DNA of 64,000 nt from Anadara kagoshimensis (Eukaryota; Mollusca; Bivalvia; Arcoida; Arcidae): positions 10,000,698 through 10,064,697 of the forward strand of contig CM037860.1 in NCBI GenBank assembly GCA_021292105.1, read 5' to 3'. Below are positions 25,861 to 37,970 of this stretch, piece by piece. The notes under the pieces were generated by a model, which saw only the letters and a list, made by a program, of their open reading frames with translations, was not told the DNA's origin and searched no databases. How positions within the stretch are numbered: position 1 is the stretch's first letter; each line of letters opens with the position of its first letter. Both the position numbers and the translations under genes were made by a program.

Positions 25861-26760
25861 AAATATTACCCGAATATTAATAATACATTGTTTAAAGTCT
25901 TTTATTTTAAAATGAAAACATGTTTCTAAGATAGTCTAGTGTAGCAAAAGTTTATAATTTAAATATTTAATTTCTATGTATAGATTTGCTATGTTGAACA
26001 AATACAATAATGGATTTTTATTGTTCACGAAATTGTTGCTACTTTAGTTCAACCTGAAATACTTGTGAGCAATATTTAACTATATTCTATTTATAGTGAA
26101 ATTAAAAATAAAATTCTTATTACCTACGACGACAATCACCTCCAAACTACTATGCCTCACACCTTTTACGAGGCAAAGAGTGATTTGATGCTTTTGCATG
26201 TGGTCATTGATTTGATTCCCGATGTTTTTGTCAGTATCGGGTTTAAACGTTTCCGATTTAGCATCGGAAATGTAGAACTGAGATTGCGTGAAAAAAGGTC
26301 TGATGACACAGTTTTGTCACTTTAACTATAATAACAATTCAAGGCCTGAAAGACTGATCATAAAACGTTATGTAAAAAATCCACTGCCAATAAAAGAAGA
26401 TCATATAGATGATTTGTACGCGTTATGACCCGATATACTCTCGTTTATTTTACAGTATTACAGTTATCACTTCAGAACAAAAGGAATTTATGAGCTGTAC
26501 ATTGTATTAATGGCTATTTTTCGTTCTGGTAAGGATTGGAACCCATTTGGGTAAAATAATTGTTAATTTGAATTTGTAATTTTAGAAATATTTTTTTTTG
26601 CACCGAATGATCTGGAACAAACTGTGTAAACATCAGCATCCTCTATTATTGAGGCTAGTAATCGTGTAATTGTAAGAGAAAAAATGTAGAATGCAGAATG
26701 TTCTCTGAATTATGCCACAACTACAAATGTGTTTTGGAGTATTATAATGATAGTGTGGTT
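25861..26760. other. Gene-free stretch
   Basis: No gene, tRNA-like head or clear repeat recognised. Confidence 0.4.
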
Positions 26761-26764
26761 GAGG

Positions 26765-26905
26765 TTCTTACCCTTCCGGAGGATTCAACCTTACTTCCCT
26801 GATGAAAATTCACGTGTTTGGCTTAATTTGGCAGTTTCAAAGTTTTACTTTGCTTTTGGATTGTTATTTGGACATGGATTGGTATGTCTGCTTTTGATAT
26901 AATTC
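26765..26905 (-). repeat. Family A fragment
   Basis: 5' half in reverse: CTTACCCTTCCGGAGGATTC, ACTTCCCTGATGAAAATTCA, CACGTGTTTGGCTTAA and GGACATGGATTGGTATGTCT. The family 5' end is the right end here. Confidence 0.6.
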
Positions 26906-27514
26906 TTCAATTTTCGAGTAGTCTAGAGTCTTATAAACGTACCCTGGCGCATTACAAATTCACCAATAGGACTCTGAAAATCAATTGGACCAGGCGAACA
27001 TCTAATATGTAAATATGAAAGAGAACCGTCTTCATTGTTGTATAGAGGATATTGAACATTTAAGTATGAATATCAACATTATTTTGTGAGAAAATTAATA
27101 TTTCCACGAGATAGCGCAGCGATCGGGTGAAAGTATTTATTTTCTCATTTCATAAGAAGGTTCATATTCATGCTTCACTGTTAAATGCTCTATTTATTTT
27201 ACTTTATATTACTATTTTCATTGTGTTCTACATCATTAACATAATCTTTAACCATTACCGGAACCATAATTTGATATTTGTCTCAAATATCATTGAGATC
27301 ACATTTTCAGCTCTTCTTAAATGAGCATTTCACCAAGAACTGTGTTAATTATTGGTGTGTCAGACATTTTGATAACTGATTTTTAAAAAAATATATGCAG
27401 CACCGTGAATGCCAGAGATGTTTTTGTTTACTGAAGAACAAAACCAGTGAAAATATATGTATGAGCTTTATCAGTTCAATATACATCATACCAGTTATTT
27501 TTTTAAATGTTAGA

Positions 27515-27558
27515 GCACTAGACGGCCGTTCCAGAATACCATTCCTCATCATTAGTGC
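27515..27558 (-). ncRNA. Degenerate hammerhead-ribozyme-like motif
   Basis: On the minus strand: stem I GCACTA pairs with TAGTGC (6 bp). The core reads ATGATGA where CTGATGA is canonical, followed by a GAAT/ATTC stem II, GGAAC where GAAAC is expected, a self-complementary stem III ACGGCCGT and the cleavage triplet GTC. Layout is type I with a very short stem III. Two or three core changes make activity unlikely. Related motifs are at 44361-44406 and 59662-59703. Confidence 0.5.
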
Positions 27559-29107
27559 TTAGACCAATTTTTTTCAATTATTTCATTATTAATATAAAAT
27601 AAAGTTTTTCGTCTAGCAAGTCACTATGAAATATTCAATACACTAATGTGGTAACTTGTATTAAGATCAACCACAAACATACTAATCCAAATGGTTAATT
27701 ATTCCTTAGTATTTATTGAATTTACCACGAAATTCTAAAATATCCGGGCAGTCATCGCTATCTTATAGGGCGCAAATAAAAAAATAGATAGTATTCTTTA
27801 GGAGATTACACTTATAACAAACCATATAGGCTATTGTTAGTGTATATTGCGGTTTTGGCCTTCAAATTGAACATTCTAAATCGCAAGAATACATTATTGG
27901 ACCCAGTGGAATTATATAAGACATAAAAACTTGCAAATCTCCTTCTTGAAATAAAGATGTATCCAATAATTTGAAACCAGCATTATTTATGACTACATAT
28001 AAAAATTACACGAATATGTAAGTAAGCGTTTTCAATAGCGCCCGTTAAGCGACATTGTTCATACTCCGATATGATATCTCCAATCAGAAAACGGAAAATT
28101 AGTCTTGTAATTATTTTTCTATACAATGATATTATCTAAAGGATTTACTTCGGAAGTTCCATCAAATTTTGTCATTGGATATGTGTATATACAGTGAGTA
28201 ATCGATAAGAGAGCCGTAATCGAATAAAGATAACTGTCGCTTTTCCTCTATAGCCACAATTAATAGAAAAAACTGTTCCATATTGTAACAAATGGATCGA
28301 ATTTATCATGTAACTAGTCTTATAGGAATTTATCCAATGATTGAATAAAAAATTTGACCTAGACGGGAAACAGATGTTATAAATTAGAAAAAAATATTTC
28401 CGAATCAGAAACACGGAAAGTACAGTATATAGTGTAATACACTAACAAGTTTAAATCACATAATACACAAATGTCGAGATTTATCTGTACAATTTGATGG
28501 GGATTGAAAGGACTAGAAAAATGTGCTTAAAATTTATTAATACTTATGTGTATTTCAAAACAATTTTGAAGATTTGTTTATTTGGAACTTCATGATTTAA
28601 CAAGTTGTTACAAGTTTACGCAAATGAACTTTTGTATAAATATACACGCTCAAATGTAAAATCTGCAAACTTAGATTATATTAAAAGGGTAAAGACGTTA
28701 AATATTTCACGTGCTTTTAAATTATTCTTATGTGATAATTTAGTGATAATTAATGCACTTAACATGTATATATTTAATTAATTTATAAGTAAAAAGTTAA
28801 TGTGTACGCATTTTTAATATCTCTTCGTGTAGTTGACAAGTAGCAAAAATTTTGTTAAGAGAAAAAAGTAAGTGACATAAGGACTTTATTCTTGTGTAAC
28901 GCCTACGTGATACATTGATTATAGCATGATGTGGAGATTACTGTTTGTCATATCACTTATCAAACATTTATTGTAGATACTTTTTGTGAACACTTCAGAA
29001 TGTGAAACTGATTTTATAGTGGTAAAAAAAGTAAGCAGATATCAAATAAAATGATCGGAAGGTTATGAAGAGTGCTGAAGTAAAACAATACAGTGAATGG
29101 AACTAAC
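27559..29107. other. Gene-free stretch upstream of the GPCR
   Basis: AT-rich. A family A 5' end (ACAAACATACTAATCC) lies at about 27672-27690. The promoter and any 5' non-coding exon of the GPCR should lie here or further upstream, but I cannot point to a convincing TATA box or initiator. Confidence 0.4.
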
Positions 29108-29393
29108 ATGGATACGGATATGGAGGCTATCAACAGTTTACCTTATGACATTCCGTACAATATCACCAATATGTCTTTGGATGATTTACAAGGAATTTTT
29201 GACAGTTTTAAAAAAACATCGTATTTTACTTTACACGAGACAAACACACTTGTTTTGTTGTGTCTGTATGTCCCAGTGTTTGTTCTGGCTATTGTTGGTA
29301 ATGTAACCGTTCTACTTGTGATAATTCCAAATCGCCGAATGTGGAGTGTTACTAATAACTTCCTGCTTAACCTTGCCATTGCGGACCTCTTAG
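29108..29393 (+). CDS. Class A peptide-type GPCR, exon 1 (N-terminus, TM1, first half of TM2)
   Basis: First coding exon of a seven-transmembrane receptor that would act at the plasma membrane through heterotrimeric G proteins. It encodes residues 1-95 plus one base of codon 96. The N-terminus is short, with sequons at N18 (NIT) and N21 (NMS). TM1 spans about 47-73 and carries the GN pair (N65, position 1.50). The NRRMWSVTN loop and LNLAIADLL follow, with D93 at position 2.50. I chose the ATG at 29108 because it has A at -3 and G at +4; the frame is closed by a TAA at 29081 and no ATG lies between. The exon ends AG|GTAAGT, a strong donor, in phase 1. No signal peptide is seen, as is usual for this class. 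A 5' non-coding exon or promoter cannot be identified. The ligand is unknown; loop and TM features suggest the orexin/allatotropin, NPFF or QRFP-like peptide receptor branch. Confidence 0.92.
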
Positions 29394-29964
29394 GTAAGTA
29401 TTATGAATTTATATTAATATCATAATGAAAAATGAGGTCATTTGTCCTCAAAAAATAAGTGTCTCTTGTAGTTAGCGAAGCACTTGGTTAGTTAGGGGCT
29501 AATGAAATACATAGAAGAACATTATCTTTTTTCAAATTGCACTATATCCCTAGATTATTATGGTTATATAAAAATCGACGCCAATTTTGTGTAAAAATTG
29601 TCTCACAATTTTAATAACAAGTAGATAATATATTAGGATGATATAAATATAAAAGTGAAATACCAATGGATATGTAGATCTCTTCTGTTTTACAAGTCTA
29701 TCGTTTTCTTTTATAAACTTCTGTCTCACCTAAATTGCATGGAGTTATTCAGAAAAGCTTAAAAGCATGTACAATTATATATTTTACTTATGATACTGGC
29801 CGACTTGCAGGATTACCGGCGTGTAGTTGCTCGTTATAGAATGTACTTAGGTGCATTTAAAACTTCGGTTGACCAACCGAACATCTCCAATCACACTAGA
29901 GACTATAAAGCTATTGGGTTTACATTATTAGCTATGCCTTTGGTCCGTCAAATATATTCAAAAC

Positions 29965-30065
29965 CTCTTTAATGGCAAAATTGGAAAATTAAGAATAAGA
30001 CATGAGTTCCCCCAGGGAGGTAAGACCGGATTGCTCCGGAAGGGCAAATACCTCTTGTTTATCCA
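29965..30065 (+). repeat. Family A fragment
   Basis: AGACATGAGTTCCCCCAGGG, GAGGTAAGACCGG, TTGCTCCGGAAGGGCAAATA and CCTCTTGTTTATCC; middle of the family only. Confidence 0.6.
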
Positions 30066-30224
30066 ACTCGAATATAAATATTTTTTATATTATGTATCCT
30101 ACACAAAATACTATTAACCAAAAGCAATTATTCTTTTTCTCAACAAGATCATATAATTTATGAAAATTATTTACGGGTCAAAAAAGCTTCGTCTCATAGT
30201 TAGAATGTTAACGATTGAACTATG

Positions 30225-30540
30225 TCAAAACCACAATCCTAAAGCAAAATAAAAACGTTCAAACTGGTAATTTAAGTTAAGCTTCAACCAGGGAAGTAAG
30301 GCCGGATGCTCCGGAAGTGTATGAACTTCCTTTTAAATTGGCTACGCCCTTCATATGTGTAAACAAAATTGAGAATGAAGGGAACATTGAAGTAGGGGAC
30401 GTCAAATATATACAATATAATTTAGGATGCAGAGGCATCATATTTGATAACGATGATGTGATAAAGGCCGTTAGACTTATAAGTGTCTTGATAAGCTTGC
30501 TATTTCCCTGCATCAACAGTTTATTTGTGAGCAGATGACA
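30225..30540 (+). repeat. Family A copy
   Basis: Nearly full: ACCACAATCCTAAAGCAAAA, CAACCAGGGAAGTAAGGCC, GATGCTCCGGAAGTG, GAATGAAGGGAACATTGAAG, GGGGACGTCAAATATATAC, CTTGATAAGC and TGCATCAACAG. The short open frame across it is not a gene. Confidence 0.65.
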
Positions 30541-30602
30541 CAAAAGCTTTTTAAAGTGACACGTTTCTTTAACCGAATTTCCAAAACAAAATCACAGCTA
30601 GT

Positions 30603-31125
30603 TGTTTGTATTTCAGTGTCGGTGTCCTATTTAACAATTGCGCATTATTAATATTTAACCCCTTGAGCCTAAAATTTACTTGGTGATCTAAATTCGTAAT
30701 TGATTGCCTAATATGATAAATATTAGCGGTAGCAGGTTGAAAAAATAGTACTGCTTAAAGGACAAAAATATACGTGGTACAATTTAATCTGCTTTTGATC
30801 CATCAAACACCCAGAACATTCTTTTTTTTAAATTTTGAATCCATAAATCAGAACCTTACATACCAGTCCATGTCCAAGTCTCTATCCCAAAGCAAAGTAA
30901 AAACTGTGTAAACTGGCATATTATGATAACACATGAGCTTCCCCCAGGGAAGTGAAATTGTATTTTTAATTTCAGTTTCAGTGTCAGTGTCCTATTTATC
31001 AAGTATGTGATATTCATGTTTAGCCCCTTGAGCCTAAAATGTACTTGGTGATCTAAATTCGTAATTGATTGCCTAATATGATTGATATCAGTGGTAACAG
31101 GTTGAACAATAACATTGCTTAAAGA
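30603..31125. repeat. Local tandem duplication (about 160-bp motif, spacing about 360)
   Basis: The stretch 30603-30761 (TCAGTGTCGGTGTCCTATTTA, CCTTGAGCCTAAAATTTACT, ATTGATTGCCTAATATGAT) recurs at 30957-31125. A family A fragment lies between (30855-30955). The simplest reading is a tandem duplication that included the adjacent family A copy. Confidence 0.7.
30855..30955 (+). repeat. Family A fragment
   Basis: CATACCAGTCCATGTCCAAG, CCCAAAGCAAAGTAAAAACT and CTTCCCCCAGGGAAGTGAA: 5' third of the family. Confidence 0.6.
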
Positions 31126-31181
31126 CTGTATGTGAACTATGTGCCCGTGATCATTGCTTTGAAACAAACGTAATACACGTG

Positions 31182-31208
31182 TTTTTTTTTTTTTTTTTTT
31201 TTTTTTTT
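31182..31208. repeat. Poly-T tract
   Basis: 27 T in a row immediately before a plus-strand family A copy. Length is likely to be unreliable in assembly. Confidence 0.95.
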
Positions 31209-31400
31209 ATCAAAAACACGTCCATATCACAATAAAAAAGCAAAGCAAATTAATTAAAACTGGTAAATTAGGTTTAAAACATCAAATATGGAAGTTAGAC
31301 CGCGTGCTACGGAAGAGTAAGCACCTCCTGTTTAGCTAACAACACCCGCCGCGTGTGTATTGATTCCGTCATTTTGTTGACTTCATTTAACAAAGTAGGC
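31209..31400 (+). repeat. Family A copy, 3' truncated
   Basis: ATCAAAAACACGTCCATATC at the 5' end, then GTGCTACGGAAGAGTAAGC, ACCTCCTGTTTAGCTAAC and CGCCGCGTGTGTATTGA. It stops before the 3' half and is followed by an opposed copy. Confidence 0.65.
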
Positions 31401-31404
31401 TGCT

Positions 31405-31735
31405 TGCTAAAAAAATTGTTGACCCAGGAATATTTGCAAGCCTATGCTTATTAAGGCCCTCAAAAGTTTAAATGGTCGTCATCACAGTATTGATGATAAG
31501 TTTGATGTCTCTGTGTCCAGGATTGCCCTAGATATATTTGACGTCCCATAGTTTCATGTTGCTTTCACGTAATTTTGATTACACACGTGACAGGTGTAGC
31601 TAGCTAAACAGGAGATGCCTACCCTTCCGCAGCACCTGGCTTCACTTCCCTGGTGGAAGTTCACGTGTGTAACTTGTCGATCTTTTTTAGTTTACTTCTG
31701 GATTGTGATTTGGACATGGATAAGCATGTTTGTTT
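31405..31735 (-). repeat. Family A copy, nearly full length
   Basis: Minus-strand copy. Read on the plus strand it begins ATTGTTGACCCAGG and continues AGGCCCTCAAAAG, CATCACAGTATTGATGATAA, GACGTCCCATAGTTTCATG, TTGATTACACACGTGAC, GTAGCTAGCTAAACAGGAG and GGTGGAAGTTCACGTGTGT, ending GTTTGTTTTTGATAA. One of the best copies to define the family (about 330 bp). Confidence 0.7.
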
Positions 31736-32949
31736 TTGATAATAGACTTCCCTTTTTGTACTTAGGTTCACTTACAGAAAAACGTTCATTTTAAATAGTT
31801 TCGCTTTGCAATTGGGCGATTAAAATATTTTGTGGTGATCTGTGGTTTACTTGTAAACTTAATTGTGGTAATACGGAATATAATGATGAAAAAAAATTGT
31901 TTTTTGCTGAAAAATTTATTACTGAAATGTTGAATATGATATATATTTTACCTACGCAAAAGTTATTTCTGAATTGCTGAATGTCATATATCTTTAAATC
32001 TGTTATATGGATTTTTGTCGAAACAGATAGTTGAAGGTTTTAATTTAATAATATCAATACAGCCAAACTTGTCTACAAAGGCCACCCAAGGGAACCAAAA
32101 ATTGCCTCTATGAGCAGATTACACTTAAATACAGGTCCAAATAACATAAATAAAGAGTATTGGCCTTTATGAGCAGGTTACACTATAAAGAGGTGAAATT
32201 AAAGGCAGGTTTGACTTGATTTGGAAAACATAAAAATAAATGGAATGGTCTGAAAAAATGAATATGAATGACAATTATGTATTTGAAACCTATCACAAGA
32301 ATCTATTAGACTGAATCTATATTATGCAAAATCCAAACACCCTTTGATGATCAGATCCTCCCTTGTGACTTGCATGGAGATTATCTAACTCTTAAGGCGA
32401 CACTTAATCACCAGGGAACTAAAACCTATTTTAATGGCTTTGTTATTGATTAATTGCTAATTTTCCTACAAGTACGGATACGTCATTAGCATCACTGATG
32501 AAAATCCAATTGTCATAATTCTTCGAGACATGACACAAGTCCGAATATGATAACATATTTCTGTATTTATAAATGTCTAATCGCACTGTCATTTTTATCA
32601 TATTTTGACATTGCCAATTACACATCATTTTAACCTGTTTTGCTATGGCATTGTAATGGGAACATAGTGAAGATCAGGCACTATATTACTGAGATGAAAC
32701 TGTTAGACCAGGTCACAAAGCAAAATATTATAATGTATTTAGTACAGCACATGACACTATGGGTTATAGTTATTACCATAACTTATACAGATTGAGAACG
32801 ATAATCGTTGCCAATGATGACACATGGAGATGATATATATACTAGTATGTCTGATTTATTTCTAAATAAATATATAAATATAATAAATATAAGTAATATT
32901 TCCAAATAAACAAGTACAGCCTGAAGTCCTTTTCATTTTCAAATTGTTA

Positions 32950-33225
32950 TCAGGTCCTCAAAATTTTTATGACGTCATCACATATTGTTGCTAAGTTTGA
33001 TGTCTCTATGTTCAGAATTGTCCTGGATATATTTTACGTCCCATAGTTCATGTTCCTTTCAGTCAATTTTGATTACACACGTGGCAGATGCAACTAGCTA
33101 AATAAGAAGGGCTAACATTTCCGAAACACCCGGACCCACTTCCCTGTTAGAAGTTTACGAGTTTAACTTAAGTTTTTACTTTGCTTTTGAATTCTGATTC
33201 GGACATGAATATGAGTATGTTTGTT
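32950..33225 (-). repeat. Family A copy
   Basis: GGTCCTCAAAATTTTTATGA, CGTCATCACATATTGTTGC, TTTTACGTCCCATAGTTCAT, GATTACACACGTGGCAG, CCCACTTCCCTGTTAGAAG and the 5' end GAGTATGTTTGTTTTTAATG. Confidence 0.65.
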
Positions 33226-35130
33226 TTTAATGATTTCCTATACCCACAATAAACCCACTGTATCCAAACGTTGCGGTTATTAAACTTTAATAATTTTACT
33301 TCACCTACCTGCTATTGTTCCCCTTATATGCATCGACCAGCAGAACATTTAAACGGAGTGATCCCATCTTAACGAAGAACAACTTTCAAAAGACACGGAA
33401 GCTTTATCTTTTAGCTTTTCGGTCATAATTGAGTTAAAAGTCTAAATATGGAAAATATCTTAGAGCATCAGTCGTATCTTTCAAGCTCACTTGAATGGAT
33501 GGTATTCACAGATCTCTAAAATATTGGTGTCAAGAGAAAGAATGCCTTTATATATCTTTATTTGGAGTTAAATGTTTTGGCGACATTCCTTTCTCCGGAA
33601 TTTACAATGTCTTCTCCATACGAAACGAATCGGAAAGCAATAGTGAACAGTTCGTGCCTATTGGTTTACCGATTGTTTTTTCGAAAATTATAGTACTAAA
33701 CACAACAAATATGTTGTCTATCAAAAACTTTAAACATTTTATGGATGGTATCAGTGGTATTTTTTGTTTGAAATTCGTGTAGTGCTTGACAAAATAATAT
33801 AACCAGATTCACTATTTTATACTAGATAATAATAGCTTACCGATTTGTAAAAGAATGACAGTGATTAATTTGTGTAAGACGTTCGATTTATTTATAAAGA
33901 GGGATAGTGGCGTAGAGTATAGAAAAAAAACTAAGATATTTTGTAGTCCAAGTAATTCTTTTAAGTTTTCAGCATCCAGATTTGATTGATAGCATATGTA
34001 AATAGACTTTAAATAAAACAGAATACTTTGAAAAGCGTGTGTTTACTAATATTGATTTAGTAATTAATTAAAAGGAACCTGCTATATATCTGTCTTGATG
34101 GGTTTTCGTGAAGTTTAGGAATAAAATATAAAAAAGGTCAAATTTTCCTCTTTAGATTGGCACTGAAAAACTATGTTTCGGAAGAATTTCATCTTTGACA
34201 AAATTAGTTAAGTATATGAAGAATACTCCAATATACTATCTAAACGATTATTGAATTATGTGAATGCAGATGGTATAACTTGTGGTTTGTACTACTAAGT
34301 TTTTGCAAAGTATTCAAAAACAAAATCACACGAAATAAAATACATATAAAATATCTCGAATTACTCCTAATGATTTGTGTCTTTGTCAATATTATGTTTT
34401 ACGTGCAATATTACACTATATATACCAAATAAACAGTCAATAATTGTGTAACATTTACAAACAAACACTGGTCATGTAGTGTATATAAAGTGCATAAAAA
34501 TACAAATGACTAAAATATATTGAAAGGCACGACGAGTTCACTCTGTGCTTCACACCTTTGGCATGATCATCCGATCGTTTGACCATTCAGATTTTTCTCT
34601 TTGAGCACTAATTTGTACTCAGACATCATATAGGTTAAAGGTTAAAGTAGGCGACTTCCGTGTAACATTTCACAGTCGTCTGCGGTTTATTTGTATAGCA
34701 TTTTCAAATTAATGTGTCCCTAAATGAAGTTATACACTTGCCACAATGTTCCCAACGCAAAATAGGTATTTCTGATCTCGTGTTATATTTATTTAATTTG
34801 TTTCATAAATAATTTAAAGCAAATATATTATATTAAGCAAAATCGGATTAAAAATATACATATCACTTATTTTCTAACAGTTGTTGTAAAGATGACCATT
34901 TTAAAAATTTAATTTAAAAAAAAACAGTTCTGAAAAATGTTAACACGGGTAATTTATATTGAAACTAAAACTTGTACCATCTCCCGTTTAATTGGAGATT
35001 TTCGGCCACAATCAAATTTAAATATACCAATCTGCACTCCATGATAAACAGATGAATAGATTTTCAGCATTATTTCAGAATAATAAGTTATTATAGCAGA
35101 TTTCTATCAAACAACTTTCTTGGCGATATT
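33226..35130. other. Gene-free intronic stretch
   Basis: An open frame at 33495-33782 (95 codons) is the longest here; it has no motif I recognise and no supporting splice context. No clear repeat. Confidence 0.4.
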
Positions 35131-35134
35131 TACG

Positions 35135-35460
35135 TAAAAAACAAACATACTAATCCATGTCCGAATCACAATCCAGAAGCAAAGTAAAAAACCTCAGAAC
35201 AGACAAGTAAGGCTAGACACGTAAATTTCCACCAGGGAAGTTAGACCTGGTGCTCCAGAAGGGTAAGCACCTCCTGTTTAGCTAGTTACACCCGCCACGT
35301 GTGTAATCAAAAATGTGTGAAAGGAACATGGAACTATGGGACGTCAAATATATCCAGGGCAATCCTGGACACAGAGAACAATACTATGATTACGGCCATC
35401 AGGCTTTTTGAGGGCCTTGATAAGCCTAGGCTGCAATATCCTTGAGTCAACAATTTGATA
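35135..35460 (+). repeat. Family A copy, nearly full length
   Basis: The best plus-strand copy: ACAAACATACTAATCCATGT, CAATCCAGAAGCAAAGTAA, TTCCACCAGGGAAGTTAGAC, TCCAGAAGGGTAAGCACCTC, CACCCGCCACGTGTGTAATC, AACTATGGGACGTCAAATAT, GGGCCTTGATAAGCCTAGG and GAGTCAACAATT. Confidence 0.75.
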
Positions 35461-37845
35461 TATGTGTAAGAAAGGAAAGCTATTGTTATTATTAATGTAT
35501 ATTATATTTGTCATTTTTTTGTGTTCCAGAGATCCGTTCTTGACACTTGAATGAACTAGAACGTGATCATTGTGTTTAAGAGTTTTATTCTTGACACAAG
35601 CACGTGTTGTTTTTTTTCTCAAATACCCGGATCGATGCACTTGGGTCGTGTTCTTCGCGCGAGACCCTACTCCCGCTTTTAGGTGATGTGATTAAAAACA
35701 AGATGGCATTGTCCAGTGACTTATAAGTAAACGCAAATTAAAGAAAAAGCCCCAAAAACCATTGGTAATAGCAAAATATGCCTTAACAGAAGTCAGTTAG
35801 ATTATATCTTTTTTAGGAAATCTTTTTGCTTTAAACATATTATACCGTTTATTCAGAATGATAAACTTTCGTTTTCATCTAAATTGTACGCCATGATGGA
35901 TGTTGATGTTCACGTTCGAGGGAAGGTACAATCCTGTGGAAACAATGAAAACGTTCTGAGCGTTCAAAACTTACAAGAATGTGATCTAGGTTCCCAAAAC
36001 AATCTCTCGAAAACAGTCGGAATCTTTTACATTTCCTAACTATATCCCAAGTTTGATGTTAAATTAATGTAGCAAGCATTTGGTTTGTGTATTCTCCGCC
36101 AAAATTGCGCTTTACTATCCTGCTGCTCGTAATAGTTCCTTAAAGTTTTTCAAAAAACATTATGTCTGGGCTAACTGCAATCTAGCAGATTTCGACCAAT
36201 GACTTTAATGTCATTGAAAACTTTTCACAGACGAAATCAGACTTCTATAATATTGTAAACTTGGCAAAAATCGAGTACAGATAAGAAATATTTTAACTTG
36301 CTTCAAATTTATTTCAAAACAACAATTACCTGTCTGTTTCATAAGGATAGTTGTTACAGTTACATCTAGAATATTACAAAATATGATACGCGCTGTGTCA
36401 AATATACAAAAGGCGTAGGCTCCAAGCCTTTAATACTTTGAAAACTCAAAACTGTGGAATTATTTCATTGTTTAAAGCTGTTTACAATATTTGTTGCATA
36501 TGTATTTTTGTTTATTAATATTAATTCTGTTATTATATATATAAAGTAAGTCAATATTATTAAAGTAAAAAATGTTTGATTTATGAAACCCACAGCTAAC
36601 ATCTAGTCACTTTGAAATAACTTCATGTATGTAACTAAATCCCACATAAAGCGACTAAACACTCATTTTCCTTATAAAGTACCTTATATTACCTCTAAAA
36701 CTTGGACCGCGTCCGGATCCTGTCACTCAAGCAACGTTATGACTATAGAACCTAAAAATATTCTAAAACGAGACATTCGTTTCGCATGTTCATAAAATTA
36801 TTTCTCCACACCGCATATATCATGATGCCATATTTCATAATTTTCAATATTCAATTTGCAATGGTTACCATCCACCGTGATAGCATGCGAAAAGGAACTT
36901 TAATTGTGTGTGGACACAGTATGTTATTTTGCACACAGACATATTTAAGCCCCCCCCCCCCGGTATGTTGACGTATTACTTGCTTTAGAGTTTTATTTGT
37001 TTTACAGTGGTTTATGTTTTGTAGGAGAAAATATTATGGCCGAAACAAATGTAAAATTGATTTATATCTTTCTTTTTATTAAACAAACTTTATTTGTCTG
37101 TCCAGCAGCAAATGTTAATGTATTCTTGACACATGTACCATCATAGTTTGTAACAATATGTAAATGTGACACCCAATGTCAATTTGCATTTAATTTGCAT
37201 AATTACGAAATCACGAAAATTTATTTTATTATAAAACTATGGGTAAAACATGTCATGTATTTTAATGACAATAAAATTTTATCCACTGCCCGTTTTACTC
37301 TAAATAACTCTTAAAATAGGAAGGATGAATAGACACATGGGTACTTAATAATATAGCTAATGCGTCCGAGAACAGAAAACAATAAAATTTATAACATAAG
37401 ACATTCGCACTACACACAAATGATAAAAATACCTACTTTGGACAGGTTACAATAGTGTTCGGTGATGTAGTTATAGTTTTACCGGAGGAACCCAAGGAAC
37501 CCTGGAACCAGTGGCCAATAAATATTAAAAACGAGTCTTGTTTACCTAAAACATAACACTATATACCCGACATGGTATCACATATTTTGTTTCATAAAGT
37601 GATCAGATCCTTATAATCTGCAATATTGCAAAAGTTTTGAAGTACAAATGAGGTAAAATAAAGCCAATAACTGAAAAAAGTAACGACATTATCAATCACA
37701 CCACGACATGAATAAAGGTCAGCACGGTTTTTTAACCAAAAATCGATCTTCCAGTTCATGTATGAGACCAGTATTTAAATACGGTATTTCATTAAGACTG
37801 AGTATAAATTAGAAATCAGTACAGTTTTTATTGCGAAGAATATAC
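35461..37845. other. Gene-free intronic stretch
   Basis: No gene or clear repeat. A run of about 11 C lies at 36951-36961. Confidence 0.4.
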
Positions 37846-37849
37846 CATA

Positions 37850-37970
37850 ATTAAAAACAAACACACTAATCCATGTACAAATCACAATCCCAAACCAAAG
37901 TAAAAAACTGACAAATTAAGTTGGAAGTGAATTTAAACCAGGGAAGCAAAACCGGGTGCACATCATAACG
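37850..37970 (+). repeat. Family A fragment
   Basis: 5' third: ACAAACACACTAATCCATGT, AATCACAATCCCAAACCAAAG, ACCAGGGAAGCAAAACCGGG. Confidence 0.6.

Noticed and set aside
29093-29425. GPCR start at GTG 29093 and end at 29425
   Set aside because: Eukaryotic initiation at GTG is not expected; ATG 29108 has a good context and the frame has an upstream stop. The last codons past 29393 are intron read-through.
33495-33782. 95-codon open frame as a gene
   Set aside because: No recognisable domain, no splice or polyadenylation context, and it sits inside the receptor intron.
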